Source: Reyranella sp. (GTDB lineage: Bacteria; Pseudomonadota; Alphaproteobacteria; Reyranellales; Reyranellaceae). Taken from it: a stretch of DNA of 64,000 bases. Positions 16,718 to 25,778 of the stretch are shown here, piece after piece (the stretch's first letter is position 1; every line of letters begins with the position of its first letter). The notes beneath the pieces were generated by a model. The model searched no databases. It saw only the letters and a list, made by a program, of their open reading frames with translations, and had not been told where the DNA came from. The stretch spans positions 1 to 64,000 of the forward strand of contig JAIEOV010000010.1 in NCBI GenBank assembly GCA_019750135.1, given 5' to 3'. A program made the position numbers and the translations under genes.

Positions 16718-17461
16718 TTACCAGTAACGGACGGGGCCGGTGTCGAGGTGGACGAAGCCCGAGCGCGGATAGAAGCCGACGCCGCCCATGTTGAGCGAGT
16801 ACGCGGCCTGGCGGATCTGGAATACCGGCATGCCCGGGAAACGGATGTCCATGGCGTTGCCGTTCATGTGCTGGCTGTCGCGCGCCACGCCGCGGCTGAC
16901 GCTGGCGAGCCACGCATTGGACGTGGGCGAGCGATAGGCCGACAACACTTCGATCGATCCGCCGTAGCCAACGATGTGAGCGGTATGCCACAGCACGTCG
17001 AAAAGCAGCGGATCCATCTCCGTCTGCGCATTGTCCCGCGAATCGCGCAGGAAGTGATTGAGCTGGTCGAGCGCCTTGCGATTGTAGGTGCCGTTCGACC
17101 AGTAGGTGACGGTCAGCACTTCCTGGGTGTTGAAGTTGACGAGGTTGAGCGTGCGCGGGCTGGTCGTGTCGAGCACCGGGGGCGGACCGGACGGCGCCGG
17201 CGCGAAACCGCCATAGCGCGAGGCACGCAGGGTCTCGGGCTTGGTCGCACGCTTCTGTTGCGTCGGATGCGCCGGCGGCCGAACGACCTGGGTTTGGTTC
17301 GCAGCCGCCGCCGTCTTCTTGACGGCCGCGTTATTGCTCGAGCCGCGGATGACCTGAGGCGTCGTTGCCGTGCCGGTCGTCGTGGTTTGGGCGAAGCTCG
17401 GGCCGGTGATGGCCAGTGTGATGGCCAGTGTGATGGCAAGACTCAGCCCGAAGCTGCGCAT
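16718..17461 (-). CDS. DUF882/M15-type murein peptidase-like, exported
   Basis: 247 residues. A signal peptide contains three tandem LAIT repeats and ends near SFA. A low-complexity Ala/Thr/Gln/Pro linker runs to about residue 95. The C-terminal DUF882 domain has the zinc-site pattern [13 protein letters not shown] and [12 protein letters not shown], related to MepA/M15 D-Ala-D-Ala endopeptidases. It would work in the periplasm on peptidoglycan cross-links. The 12-bp tandem repeat in the signal sequence is at 17406-17441. Upstream lies a motif also found before the NlpC gene. Confidence 0.85.
   Translation of the reverse strand: MRSFGLSLAITLAITLAITGPSFAQTTTTGTATTPQVIRGSSNNAAVKKTAAAANQTQVVRPPAHPTQQKRATKPETLRASRYGGFAPAPSGPPPVLDTTSPRTLNLVNFNTQEVLTVTYWSNGTYNRKALDQLNHFLRDSRDNAQTEMDPLLFDVLWHTAHIVGYGGSIEVLSAYRSPTSNAWLASVSRGVARDSQHMNGNAMDIRFPGMPVFQIRQAAYSLNMGGVGFYPRSGFVHLDTGPVRYW
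17406..17441. repeat. 12-bp tandem repeat in signal-peptide codons
   Basis: GTGATGGCCAGT occurs at 17406-17417 and 17418-17429, with a slightly diverged third unit at 17430-17441. On the minus strand it encodes the [12 protein letters not shown] core of the DUF882 signal peptide, so copy number changes stay in frame. Confidence 0.8.
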
Positions 17462-17475
17462 CCCCCGTCCCCCGC

Positions 17476-17522
17476 TGTTGCATTTTTGTCACGAAATTCC
17501 TTATCAGAGACCAATTCGTGAC
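17476..17522. promoter_or_regulatory. DUF882 upstream region with repeated motif and inverted repeat
   Basis: TGTTGCATTTTTGTCACGA (17476-17494) closely matches the element before the NlpC gene at 18292-18309. An inverted repeat GTCACGAAATT (17488-17498) / AATTCGTGAC (17513-17522) overlaps it. Both lie within 62 bases of the DUF882 ATG and below the NlpC stop. Confidence 0.45.
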
Positions 17523-17541
17523 ACAAAACGAAAAACCCAGA

Positions 17542-18207
17542 TCAACGAGGAACAAGCCTCACCGCCGTCATGTAGTGCTGGCGGTAGTAGTCGGAGTCCA
17601 AGGCCGTCACCATGACCGGCGAGCCGCGATGCGTGGCATGCACGAACTGATCGTTGCCGGCATAGATGCCCACGTGGGTGAAGGTGCCGCGGTAGCCGAA
17701 GAAGACGAGGTCTCCGCGCTTGAGGTCGCCGCGCGCGACAGTCATTCCTTCGCGCGCCATGTCATGCGGCATGCGCGGGATGTTTTGTCCGAAGACCGCG
17801 CCATAAAGATAGTAGACGAAGCCGCTGCAGTCGAAGCCGGCCGGCGTGGTGCCGCCGTAGCGATAGGGCGTGCCCAGATACTTCATGGCGCGCGAGACCA
17901 GGCGGTCGCCCCACTCGTTCGCGACCGCGGGGGTGGCGAATGACGCCGGGACCACGGCAGGTGCCGCCGTCTTGAAACCGGAGAACGCGCCGTTGTCCTG
18001 CTGCCATTTGGCATTGAGCTGATCGGCGACGTTATCCGTCGGATCGGCTTTGGGCGCGGCCTTGACCGCGGGCTTCAGCTTCGACTTCGCCGGCGCTTTG
18101 ACTTGCGCCATGGCGGGAGAAAGTACGCCCACCGTCCCGAACAGGACCAGCGCGGCGGCAACGACTCGTACGCTCAAGCGCATGCAGCGCCCGGTTCCCA
18201 ACGCCAT
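17542..18207 (-). CDS. NlpC/P60 peptidoglycan endopeptidase
   Basis: 221 residues. Residues 1-34 are a signal peptide ending PAMA. A Lys/Ala/Pro-rich linker follows. The C-terminal NlpC/P60 domain has catalytic C127 in GFDCSGFVYYLYG, H178 in THVGIYAG and the third polar residue H190 in FVHATH. It would cut the stem peptide between D-iso-Glu and diaminopimelate in the periplasm. I chose the ATG at 18207 because GGGGGAG lies just before it; upstream in-frame codons would read through the promoter region. Confidence 0.9.
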   Translation of the reverse strand: MALGTGRCMRLSVRVVAAALVLFGTVGVLSPAMAQVKAPAKSKLKPAVKAAPKADPTDNVADQLNAKWQQDNGAFSGFKTAAPAVVPASFATPAVANEWGDRLVSRAMKYLGTPYRYGGTTPAGFDCSGFVYYLYGAVFGQNIPRMPHDMAREGMTVARGDLKRGDLVFFGYRGTFTHVGIYAGNDQFVHATHRGSPVMVTALDSDYYRQHYMTAVRLVPR

Positions 18208-18291
18208 GAACTTCTCCCCCTTTGGAACCAACACAGGGCGGCCGGCGGCCGAGGCCATAGTGCCCCAAGGGCTAATCGTACGTCCAACAAA

Positions 18292-18309
18292 TGTTGCAAA
18301 TTTGCCACA
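18292..18309. promoter_or_regulatory. near-perfect palindrome before NlpC gene
   Basis: TGTTGCAAA-TTTGCCACA is an 18-bp palindrome with one mismatched pair, 85 bases before the NlpC ATG. A related sequence precedes the DUF882 gene. It is likely a regulator site; the regulator is unknown. Confidence 0.45.
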
Positions 18310-18415
18310 ATAAATTCGGGCGCCTACGCATTGTTTTTTCTTGGTTTTCGAAGGCCGCTTCGCGCTGATCCTCAGGAGGCGGGACACTCTGGCCCTGGCA
18401 GACCGCCACGATTCG

Positions 18416-19822
18416 CTAGCGCACCGAGCCCGATTGGAAGCGAAGGTCGAGATCGCGCGCCAACGCGACGCCGATCACTTCACCGATCATGCAGAGAGTT
18501 GGCCCCTCAAGGACAGCCCGCCTCGCCTGCTGCTCGATGGTTGCGAGCGTCCCCACGACCCGCCGCTCCTGGCTGGTCGTACCGTTCTCGATCAGCGCGA
18601 CCGGCGTCGAGGCTGGCAAGCCATGCTCCATCAGCCGCGCGGCGATGATCGGCAAGGTTTCGGCGCCCATGTAGACGACGACGGTCTGGCGCGGCCGCGC
18701 CAGCATCGGCCAGTCGAGCGCGATGGTGCCGTCCTCGAGCTGGCCGGTGACGAAGATGCAGGCCTGCGCATGGTCGCGATGGGTGAGCGGGATCGCGGCC
18801 GACGCCGCGCAGCCCAGGGCCGCGGTGATGCCGGGCACGACCTCGACGGCGATGCCGGCGCGCACCAGCGCCTCGATCTCCTCGCCGCCGCGGCCGAACA
18901 CCAACGGATCGCCGCCCTTCAGCCGCACCACGCTGTTGCCGGCGCGCGCCAGCGAAACCAGGCGCCGGTTGATCTCTTCCTGCGTCTGGCGATGCTCGCC
19001 GCGCCGCTTGCCGACGAAGATGCGCTCGGCATCGCGCCGCGCCATGGCCAGCACCTCCGGCGAGACCAGCCTGTCGTAGACGATGACATCGGCGCGCTGC
19101 ATCAGGCGATGCGCCTTCATGGTGAGGAGATCGGGATCGCCGGGGCCGGCGCCGACCAGGTGCACCATGCCGGCCGGTGCGTTCTCGTTGCGCGTCGAAT
19201 CGAGCAGCCGGATCAGCTCGCGGCGGGCCGCGATCTCGTCGCCGGCCAGCGCCAGCTCGCCGATGCGGCCGGCAAACACGCGGTCCCAGAAGCGGCGGCG
19301 ATCGCGCGAGCTCTCGAGCGTGCGGCGCACCTGGGCCCGGAAGATCTCGGCGAAGCGCGCCAGCCGGCCGATTGCCGCCGGCAACGCGCGCTCGATCTCG
19401 GCGCGAATGCGCCGCGCCAGCGCGGGCGCCGTGCCGCCGGTCGAGATGGCGATGGTGATGGGCGCACGATCGACGATCGCCGGCATGATGAAGCTGGAGA
19501 GACTCGGGCGATCGACGACATTCACCGGTAGGCAGCGCCGCTGTGCGGCGTTCGACACGCGCGTCGCCAGCGCCTCGTCCTCGCTGGCCACGATCACCAG
19601 CGCCATGCCTGAAAGGTCATCGTCGTCGAAGCCGCGGCCGGCCCACGAGATGCGTGCATCGGCGATCAGCTGGGCGATCTCGCCGACCACGGTGTCGGCG
19701 ATCAAGGTGACACGCGCACCGGCCGACAGCAGCAGCTCGACCTTGCGCGCCGCGGGCTCGCCGCCACCGACCACGAGCACGGGCCGGTCCTGCAACGCGA
19801 GGAAAATGGGAAAGGTCTGCAT
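18416..19822 (-). CDS. cysG: sirohaem synthase CysG
   Basis: 468-residue multifunctional enzyme. Residues 1-200 are the precorrin-2 dehydrogenase/sirohydrochlorin ferrochelatase half (VLVVGGGEPAARKVELLL NAD site, read in two parts). From about 215 comes the uroporphyrinogen-III methyltransferase half with VHLVGAGPGDPDLLTMKA, VVRLKGGDPLVFGRGGEE and VPGITAALG. It makes the sirohaem needed by the nitrite reductase encoded in the same operon. It starts 10 bases after the nasA stop. It is the last gene of the operon. Confidence 0.95.
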   Translation of the reverse strand: MQTFPIFLALQDRPVLVVGGGEPAARKVELLLSAGARVTLIADTVVGEIAQLIADARISWAGRGFDDDDLSGMALVIVASEDEALATRVSNAAQRRCLPVNVVDRPSLSSFIMPAIVDRAPITIAISTGGTAPALARRIRAEIERALPAAIGRLARFAEIFRAQVRRTLESSRDRRRFWDRVFAGRIGELALAGDEIAARRELIRLLDSTRNENAPAGMVHLVGAGPGDPDLLTMKAHRLMQRADVIVYDRLVSPEVLAMARRDAERIFVGKRRGEHRQTQEEINRRLVSLARAGNSVVRLKGGDPLVFGRGGEEIEALVRAGIAVEVVPGITAALGCAASAAIPLTHRDHAQACIFVTGQLEDGTIALDWPMLARPRQTVVVYMGAETLPIIAARLMEHGLPASTPVALIENGTTSQERRVVGTLATIEQQARRAVLEGPTLCMIGEVIGVALARDLDLRFQSGSVR

Positions 19823-19832
19823 CAATGCATCC

Positions 19833-22442
19833 TCACGCCGCCTGCCGCGGCCGCGCCGCGCGCAGCAAGGCACGGATCTCGGGCCGGCAGGAGCCGCAGC
19901 TGGTGCCGGCTTTGGTGACGGCGCCGACGGCGTCGAGCGTCATGGCGCCGTTGGCGATCGCCGCCTGCACCGCGGCGATGGACACGCCGAGACAGGCGCA
20001 GATCTCGCCGCCGCGCTCGGCCGCTTCGCCGCCGTGCAGCAGGACGCGGCGTTGCTCGCTGTCGAGCTGGGCCAGCGCCATGAACGGCGTCAGCCGATCG
20101 CGCGCCGCCTCGTCGTGCGCCTTGCCGATACGCATGACCGCTTCGAGGCGGCCATCGCTGATGACGGCGCCCAACCCGTCCTCACCGTCGAGCCACGGAC
20201 CAGGATTGGCCGTGCGCATCGCCGCCGACAGGGCGCGGCGCGCCACGGCCAAAGGCTGCTCGCCCGCCAACAAATAGGCGTGGCATGCGGCGCCCCTGAC
20301 GCGCGCCCAGTAGGTGACCTCGGGCAGCATGATCGGCCTGCGAGCGAGAATCGTGCCATGCCACCGCACGGCGAGGCGGCGGACCTCGACCGGCGTGTGC
20401 TTGAGCTCGGGCTGGCCGGAAATGGGATCGACCGCCGGATTGACGGCGGCATTGATGCGGCCGGCGCGGGAAAGCTGCGCCGTCCAGTGCATGGGGGCAA
20501 AGGCCTCGCCCTGGCGCAGTGCCGACGACAGATGCACACGCAACGCAGCGCGGCCCCACCTGCTCGTCACCTCGGCAATGTCACCGTCCTGCAATCCGCG
20601 CTGGGCGGCATCGATGGCGTTGAGCTCGATGGTCGGCTCCGGGCGATGGCCGGCGAGCCGCGGCGACTTCGCCGTGCGCGTCATGGTGTGCCACTGGTCG
20701 CGCACGCGGCCGGTGTTCAGCCGCAACGGCCAGTCGCTGCTCGGCGCATGGACGGGCTCGCGCGCGCCCGTGGCGATGAAGCGGGCGCGGCCGTCGGAAT
20801 GGAAGAAGCCGCCGTCGGCGAAGAAGCGGGTGCTGCTCGGCGCATCCTTGCGCGCCGGCCAGACGAACGGCTTCAGCGATTCGTATGCACTGTCGTCGAT
20901 GTCGGCATAGGCGCCGATATCGAAGTCGCGCTGCCCTTCGTTCTCGAAGGCCGAGAGCCGGGCGTGCTCGCGAAAGATGTCGGCGGCGCCCTGCCAGGCG
21001 AATTCCTCGCCGTGGCCCAGGCGGCGCGCCACCTCGGCGATGATCCACCAGTCCTGGCGCGCCTCGCGGGGCGGCGGCAGGAACGGCCGCTGGCGCGTGA
21101 TGCGACGCTCGGAATTGGTGACGGTGCCGTTCTTCTCCGCCCAGGCGAGCGCGGGCAGGCGGACGCGGCAGGCATCGACGGTGTCCGAGGCACGGATCGC
21201 CTCGGAGACGACGGAGAGCTCGCAGGCAGCGAGGGCGGCGCGCACGGCGTCGGCGTTGGGCAGGCTGGCGACGGGATTGGTCGCCATGATCCACACCGCC
21301 TTGACGCGGCCGGCACGCACCGCCTCGAACAGCTCGACCGCCTTCAGGCCGGCTTTGCGCGGGACGCGGTTGGTGTTCCAGAAGCGGCCGACGCGGCCGA
21401 CATCCTCCAGCGCGAAGTCCATGTGCGCGGCGAGCGTGTTGGACAGCGCGCCGACCTCGCGGCCGCCCATGGCGTTGGGCTGGCCGGTGATCGAGAACGG
21501 CCCCATGCCCGGCCGGCCGATGCGGCCGGTCAGCAGATGGCAGTTGATCAGCGCATTGACCTTGTCGACGCCGGCGCTCGACTGGTTCACGCCCTGGGAA
21601 TAGAGCGTGACCGTCTTCTCCGTATTGGCGAACCAGTCGAAGAAGGTTTCCAGGTCGGCTCTGGGCAGATCGCACTCGCCAACGTCGCTGGCGCGCGCCG
21701 CGATCAGCGCGTCGTCCATACCGACCGTGTGCTTGTCGACGAAGCGCTTGGCCGTGGCGCCGCGGCGCTGCAGCTCGGCCAGCAGGGCATTGAACAGGGC
21801 GACGTCGCTGCCGGGGCGCAGGCCGAGATGCAGGTCGGCGATATCGCAGGTCTCGGTGCGGCGCGGGTCGACGACGACGATGCGCAGGGTCGGACGCGCG
21901 CGCTTGGCAGCTTCCAGGCGCTGGAACAGCACGGGATGGCACCAGGCGAGGTTGCTGCCGACCAGCACGACGAGGTCGGCCTGCTCGAAGTCCTCGTAGA
22001 GGCCGGGCACCGTGTCGCTGCCGAAGGCGCGCTTGTGGCCGGCCACCGACGAGGCCATGCAGAGCCGCGAGTTGGTGTCGATGTTGGCGGTGCCCAGAAA
22101 GCCTTTGATGAGCTTGTTGGCGGCATAATAGTCCTCGGTCAGCAGCTGGCCGGAGACATAGAAGGCGACAGCGTCGGGGCCGTGGCGCGCCACGATCTCA
22201 CGGAAGCCGTCGGCAACGGTATCGAGCGCGGTGTCCCACGACACGCGGCGGCCGTCGACTTCGGGATGGAGCAGCCGGTCCTCCAGCGACAACGTCTCAC
22301 CCAGCGCCGCGCCCTTGGAGCAGATGCGCCCGAGATTGGCCGGATGGTCGGGATCGCCGACGACGTCGGCGCCGCCTTTACCATCCAGCGTGATCTTCAG
22401 CCCGCAGCCGACGCCGCAGTAAGGGCAGGTTGTGCGGATCAT
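19833..22442 (-). CDS. nasA: assimilatory nitrate reductase catalytic subunit
   Basis: 869-residue Mo-bis-MGD enzyme of the DMSO reductase family. The N-terminal [4Fe-4S] ligands are C6, C9, C13 and C41. The body has the expected molybdopterin-binding blocks (for example GSNLAWCHPVLF, SQGVNQSSAGVDK). The C-terminal ~60 residues add a BFD-like [2Fe-2S] module (CACLGVS and GTSCGSC), typical of NasA. There is no Tat signal, which agrees with the cytoplasmic assimilatory type rather than periplasmic Nap. It lies 3 bases after its electron-donor subunit gene. Confidence 0.95.
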   Translation of the reverse strand: MIRTTCPYCGVGCGLKITLDGKGGADVVGDPDHPANLGRICSKGAALGETLSLEDRLLHPEVDGRRVSWDTALDTVADGFREIVARHGPDAVAFYVSGQLLTEDYYAANKLIKGFLGTANIDTNSRLCMASSVAGHKRAFGSDTVPGLYEDFEQADLVVLVGSNLAWCHPVLFQRLEAAKRARPTLRIVVVDPRRTETCDIADLHLGLRPGSDVALFNALLAELQRRGATAKRFVDKHTVGMDDALIAARASDVGECDLPRADLETFFDWFANTEKTVTLYSQGVNQSSAGVDKVNALINCHLLTGRIGRPGMGPFSITGQPNAMGGREVGALSNTLAAHMDFALEDVGRVGRFWNTNRVPRKAGLKAVELFEAVRAGRVKAVWIMATNPVASLPNADAVRAALAACELSVVSEAIRASDTVDACRVRLPALAWAEKNGTVTNSERRITRQRPFLPPPREARQDWWIIAEVARRLGHGEEFAWQGAADIFREHARLSAFENEGQRDFDIGAYADIDDSAYESLKPFVWPARKDAPSSTRFFADGGFFHSDGRARFIATGAREPVHAPSSDWPLRLNTGRVRDQWHTMTRTAKSPRLAGHRPEPTIELNAIDAAQRGLQDGDIAEVTSRWGRAALRVHLSSALRQGEAFAPMHWTAQLSRAGRINAAVNPAVDPISGQPELKHTPVEVRRLAVRWHGTILARRPIMLPEVTYWARVRGAACHAYLLAGEQPLAVARRALSAAMRTANPGPWLDGEDGLGAVISDGRLEAVMRIGKAHDEAARDRLTPFMALAQLDSEQRRVLLHGGEAAERGGEICACLGVSIAAVQAAIANGAMTLDAVGAVTKAGTSCGSCRPEIRALLRAARPRQAA

Positions 22443-22445
22443 CGA

Positions 22446-24011
22446 TCAGTAGACATCGCGCTGATAGCGGCCAGCCTTCGCCAGGCCGTCCAACCAGGCT
22501 TTTGCCTCTCCCGCATTCTTGGCGCCCTGCTCGACGGCGATCCTGAGCAGCGTGTCCTCGACGTCCTTGGCCATGCGCTTGGCGTCGCCGCAGACATAGA
22601 AGTGCGCGCCCTCCTCCAGCCATTGCCAGAGCTCGGCCGCAGCCTCCTGCATGCGATGCTGGACGTAGATCTTCTCGGCCTGGTCGCGCGAGAAGGCGAG
22701 ATCGAGACGGTGCAGCACGCCACGACGCTGCCAGTCCATGATCTGGTCCTCGTAGAGGAAGTCGTTGGTGCGCTTCTGGTCGCCGAAGAACAGCCAGTTC
22801 TTGCCCTTGGCTCCGCGCGCCTCACGCTCCTCGAGGAAGGCTCGGAACGGCGCGATGCCCGTGCCCGGGCCGACCATGATCGCCGCCGCACTGTCGTCGG
22901 CCGGCGGGCTGAAGCCATGGCTCTTCTGCACGAAGATCGGGATGACATCGCCCGGCTTGGCGAAGTCGGCGAGGTAGCACGAGCCGATGCCGGTGCGGGT
23001 ACGGCCGTCGCTGTCCCAGCGCACCGCCGAGACGGTGAGATGGACCTCGCGCGGATGCGCCTTGGACGACGAGGCGATGGAGTAGAGCCGCGGCTGCAGG
23101 CGGTCGAGCGACTTCAGCAGGCCGGGCAGCGACGGTGTCACCGACGGGAAGGCCATCAGCAGATCGAGCAGGTCGGCCTCGGCCAGCTCGGCCGGCCCCT
23201 CGCCGCGCGACAACGCCTGCAGCTTCAAGGCCTCCTCGCCGTCGAAGGCGCGGGTGGCCAGGAACTCCATGCACTCGTCGCTCGGGCGCGCGATATCGAC
23301 CTTGCTCAGCAGCACCTGACGCAGGGGCAGAGCCTCGCCGTCGAACGCCACCATCTCCTCGCCCGTGGCGCCGATGCGGTCGAGCACGGCCTGCACGAGC
23401 TGCGGGTTCTTGCGCGCGAACACGCCGAGGCTGTCGCCCGCCTCGTAGGTGAGGTCGGTGGTCGACAGGTCGAACACGACGTGACGCACGTCCTTGCCCG
23501 AGCCCGGCCGGTTGAGCGGATGGGCATCGACCAAGGTGGCCAGTGCCGGCCGGTCGCGCGAGCCGACGGGCGCCGCAACCTTCGCCACCTGTGGGGCTGG
23601 CCCGCCGGTGCGCTGCGGCTCCAAGGCGGCCAGAAGCTCCTTCAGCTTGCGCTGCGTTTCCTTGCCGCCCGGCACGCATCGGCCCATGTCGGCCTCGGCG
23701 CCCGACCACACCGCCTCGGCGTAGGTCTGGCAGAGATAGCCGCACTGGCCGCAATCGAGCTGGGCCATCGCCGCCATCAGCTGACGCTCGGGCTTGGCAC
23801 TCTTGGCGAGCTCCAGCCGCTCGGGCATGGCGAGCGACGCATCGTGCCAGGGAAAATCCTCGTCGGCTTCGGCGGCGGCCTCGCCCTGCCCCATTGCCTC
23901 GGCCGTGACGCCGAGATAGGCGGCAAAGAAGCCGTTCAGCCAGGCGCGCTGCTCAGTCGAGAACGGCGCGGTCTCGGGGATAATCGACGGGATGGGCGTG
24001 ATGGCGTTCAT
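22446..24011 (-). CDS. diflavin-type reductase with RnfB-like Fe-S module (nitrate reductase electron donor)
   Basis: 521 residues. Residues 80-115 contain a four-cysteine site LDCGQCGYLC...GRCVPGG (C87, C90, C94, C112), close to the [4Fe-4S] domain of RnfB and corrinoid proteins. Residues about 160-521 are a CysJ-like FAD/NADPH unit: PRLYSIASS, GSCYLADF, MVGPGTGIAPFRAF and ending YQRDVY. The usual flavodoxin domain is absent. It is often labelled sulfite reductase alpha subunit, but its position between nirA and nasA argues that it feeds electrons to NasA, NirA or both. It overlaps nirA by 4 bases (ATGA). Confidence 0.85.
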   Translation of the reverse strand: MNAITPIPSIIPETAPFSTEQRAWLNGFFAAYLGVTAEAMGQGEAAAEADEDFPWHDASLAMPERLELAKSAKPERQLMAAMAQLDCGQCGYLCQTYAEAVWSGAEADMGRCVPGGKETQRKLKELLAALEPQRTGGPAPQVAKVAAPVGSRDRPALATLVDAHPLNRPGSGKDVRHVVFDLSTTDLTYEAGDSLGVFARKNPQLVQAVLDRIGATGEEMVAFDGEALPLRQVLLSKVDIARPSDECMEFLATRAFDGEEALKLQALSRGEGPAELAEADLLDLLMAFPSVTPSLPGLLKSLDRLQPRLYSIASSSKAHPREVHLTVSAVRWDSDGRTRTGIGSCYLADFAKPGDVIPIFVQKSHGFSPPADDSAAAIMVGPGTGIAPFRAFLEEREARGAKGKNWLFFGDQKRTNDFLYEDQIMDWQRRGVLHRLDLAFSRDQAEKIYVQHRMQEAAAELWQWLEEGAHFYVCGDAKRMAKDVEDTLLRIAVEQGAKNAGEAKAWLDGLAKAGRYQRDVY

Positions 24012-25771
24012 GCCACGAGCTCCGGCGCCCGCGCCGCAAGATCGCGCAGCTCGGCGACCTCGTGGCGGCGCGCGAACTCGAAGAAGGATTCAGTCGGTGC
24101 CTCGCGATGGGCGAGCCACGCGCCGAGCAGGCGCTCGATCATCGACGGCAGGTCGTCGAACGCCACCGACTTGGCATATTCACGCGCCATCGCCTGTTCG
24201 GCGGTCGAGGCCGCGCCCCCGCCGATATAGATGTGATAGCCCTCGACGCTCTCTTCGCCGCGCGCGACCTTGGCGGCCAGAAGACCGATGTCGCCGACAT
24301 AGTGCTGGGCGCAGGAATGATGGCAGCCGGTGAGATGGATGTTGATCGGCAGGTCGACCGCCACCCGCGCTTCCAAGTAGTCGGCCAGCCTCAGCGCATG
24401 TCCCTTGGTGTTCGAGGCGGCGAACTTGCAGCCGGCATTGCCGGTACAGGCGACCAGGCCGCGACGGATGGCGCTGGCCTCGATGCCCAGGCCCAGCGCA
24501 TTGATGGCGGCGATGCAGATACCGACGTCGCGGTCGGCGACGTCGGAGATCAGCAGGTTCTGCCACACCGTCAGCCGGATCGTGCCGCTGCCGAAGCGCT
24601 CGGAGATCTCGGCCAACCCGCGCATCTGCTCCGAGGTGAGCCGGCCGACCGGCAGGACCAGCCCGAGATAGTTGCGGCCGGCCTGCTTCTGCCGATGCAC
24701 GCCGACATGGCCGTGCTTGTCTGCCATCGGTCGCGGCGCGATCACCGCGCCGGCGGCGCGGCGCAGATTCTGGCCGTATTCCTTCTCGACCTCGGCCACG
24801 AAGGCGTCGCGGCCCATGCGGTCGAGCACGTACTTCAGGCGCGCCTTCTGGCGGTTGGTGCGATCGCCGTGGGCCACGAAGGCGCGCACGACGGCGGCCG
24901 CCACGGTCACGCATTCCCCGGGCTTCAGCAGGATGCCGGTCTCAAAGGCGAAGTCGAGATGGCCGGTGATGCCGCCGAGCTGCAGATGGAAATAGATGCC
25001 GGGCTCGATGCCATCGGTGACCCGGCAAGCGACGAAGCCAATGTCGTTGGTGTCCTCCAGCGTCGGCACGCGCCCGCCACCGTCGAAGGCGATGTTGAAC
25101 TTGCGCGGCAGGCCGTACATCTCGCGGTGATTGAGGATGTAATGGTGCATCGCGCTGCACAGGGGCCGCGTATCGATCAGCTCGTGCGAGTCGATGCCGG
25201 CGGTCGCGCTACCGGTGATGTTGCGGATATTGTCGGCACCCGAGCCGCGCGCCGTGAGGCCGAGCGCCTGCACCACCTCCAACAAGTCGACGGCCTGACT
25301 CGCGCCGATCTCGCGGATCTGCAGGTTGGCTCGCGTCGTCACGTCGGCGTAGCCGCCGCCATGGGCATCGGCAGCATCGGCCAAACCACGGAACTGCCAA
25401 GCGCTCAAGATGCCGTTGGGAATACGCAGGCGGCACATGAAGGAGTCCTGCGCCGGCGCGACATAGAACAGGCCCTGGTACTTGGTGAGGAAGACGTCCA
25501 TGCCCTTGGGGAACTGGCCGGCTTTGGCGCGCCCTGAAACCTCGTCCATGCGATCCAGCGGATGGCGCTGGCGCTTGGCGGTTTCTTCTGCGACCAGCTT
25601 GCCGCCCGCCGCGAGCGTGCGGTCCTGCGCCGTGGTCTGCAGGGCATCGAGGTTCGACGGCGCGGCGGACGCAGCACTGCGGTTCGTCAGCTTGTCGGCG
25701 GCCTTGCGGGCCTCCAGGCCGCTGACGAAACCCTGCAGCCACTGCTTCTGCTGGTCGTCGAACTCGGTCAC
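24008..25771 (-). CDS. nirA: ferredoxin-type nitrite reductase (sirohaem/[4Fe-4S])
   Basis: 587-residue sirohaem protein with two nitrite/sulfite reductase ferredoxin-like repeats. The cluster cysteines are in CTGNAGCKFAASNTKGHA (C-x5-C) and TGCHHSCAQHY (C-x3-C). It reduces nitrite to ammonium in the cytoplasm. I prefer the GTG at 25771, which has TGAGGG before it and leaves a 7-base gap to nrtD; an ATG at 25825 would overlap nrtD by 47 bases. The N-terminal 70 residues resemble the EQRAWLNGF-type helix of the next protein, perhaps a shared docking element. Confidence 0.92.
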   Translation of the reverse strand: MTEFDDQQKQWLQGFVSGLEARKAADKLTNRSAASAAPSNLDALQTTAQDRTLAAGGKLVAEETAKRQRHPLDRMDEVSGRAKAGQFPKGMDVFLTKYQGLFYVAPAQDSFMCRLRIPNGILSAWQFRGLADAADAHGGGYADVTTRANLQIREIGASQAVDLLEVVQALGLTARGSGADNIRNITGSATAGIDSHELIDTRPLCSAMHHYILNHREMYGLPRKFNIAFDGGGRVPTLEDTNDIGFVACRVTDGIEPGIYFHLQLGGITGHLDFAFETGILLKPGECVTVAAAVVRAFVAHGDRTNRQKARLKYVLDRMGRDAFVAEVEKEYGQNLRRAAGAVIAPRPMADKHGHVGVHRQKQAGRNYLGLVLPVGRLTSEQMRGLAEISERFGSGTIRLTVWQNLLISDVADRDVGICIAAINALGLGIEASAIRRGLVACTGNAGCKFAASNTKGHALRLADYLEARVAVDLPINIHLTGCHHSCAQHYVGDIGLLAAKVARGEESVEGYHIYIGGGAASTAEQAMAREYAKSVAFDDLPSMIERLLGAWLAHREAPTESFFEFARRHEVAELRDLAARAPELVA

Positions 25772-25778
25772 GGCGCCC

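Noticed and set aside
18320..18415. Rho-independent terminator after cysG
   Set aside because: The CGAAG-CGGC-CTTCG hairpin near 18350 is followed by A residues, not U, in the cysG direction.
19083..24230. Open frame of 1715 codons on the plus strand
   Set aside because: It lies antisense to cysG, nasA and the reductase, which have complete conserved motifs. High GC with strong third-position bias keeps antisense frames open; the translation shows no domain.
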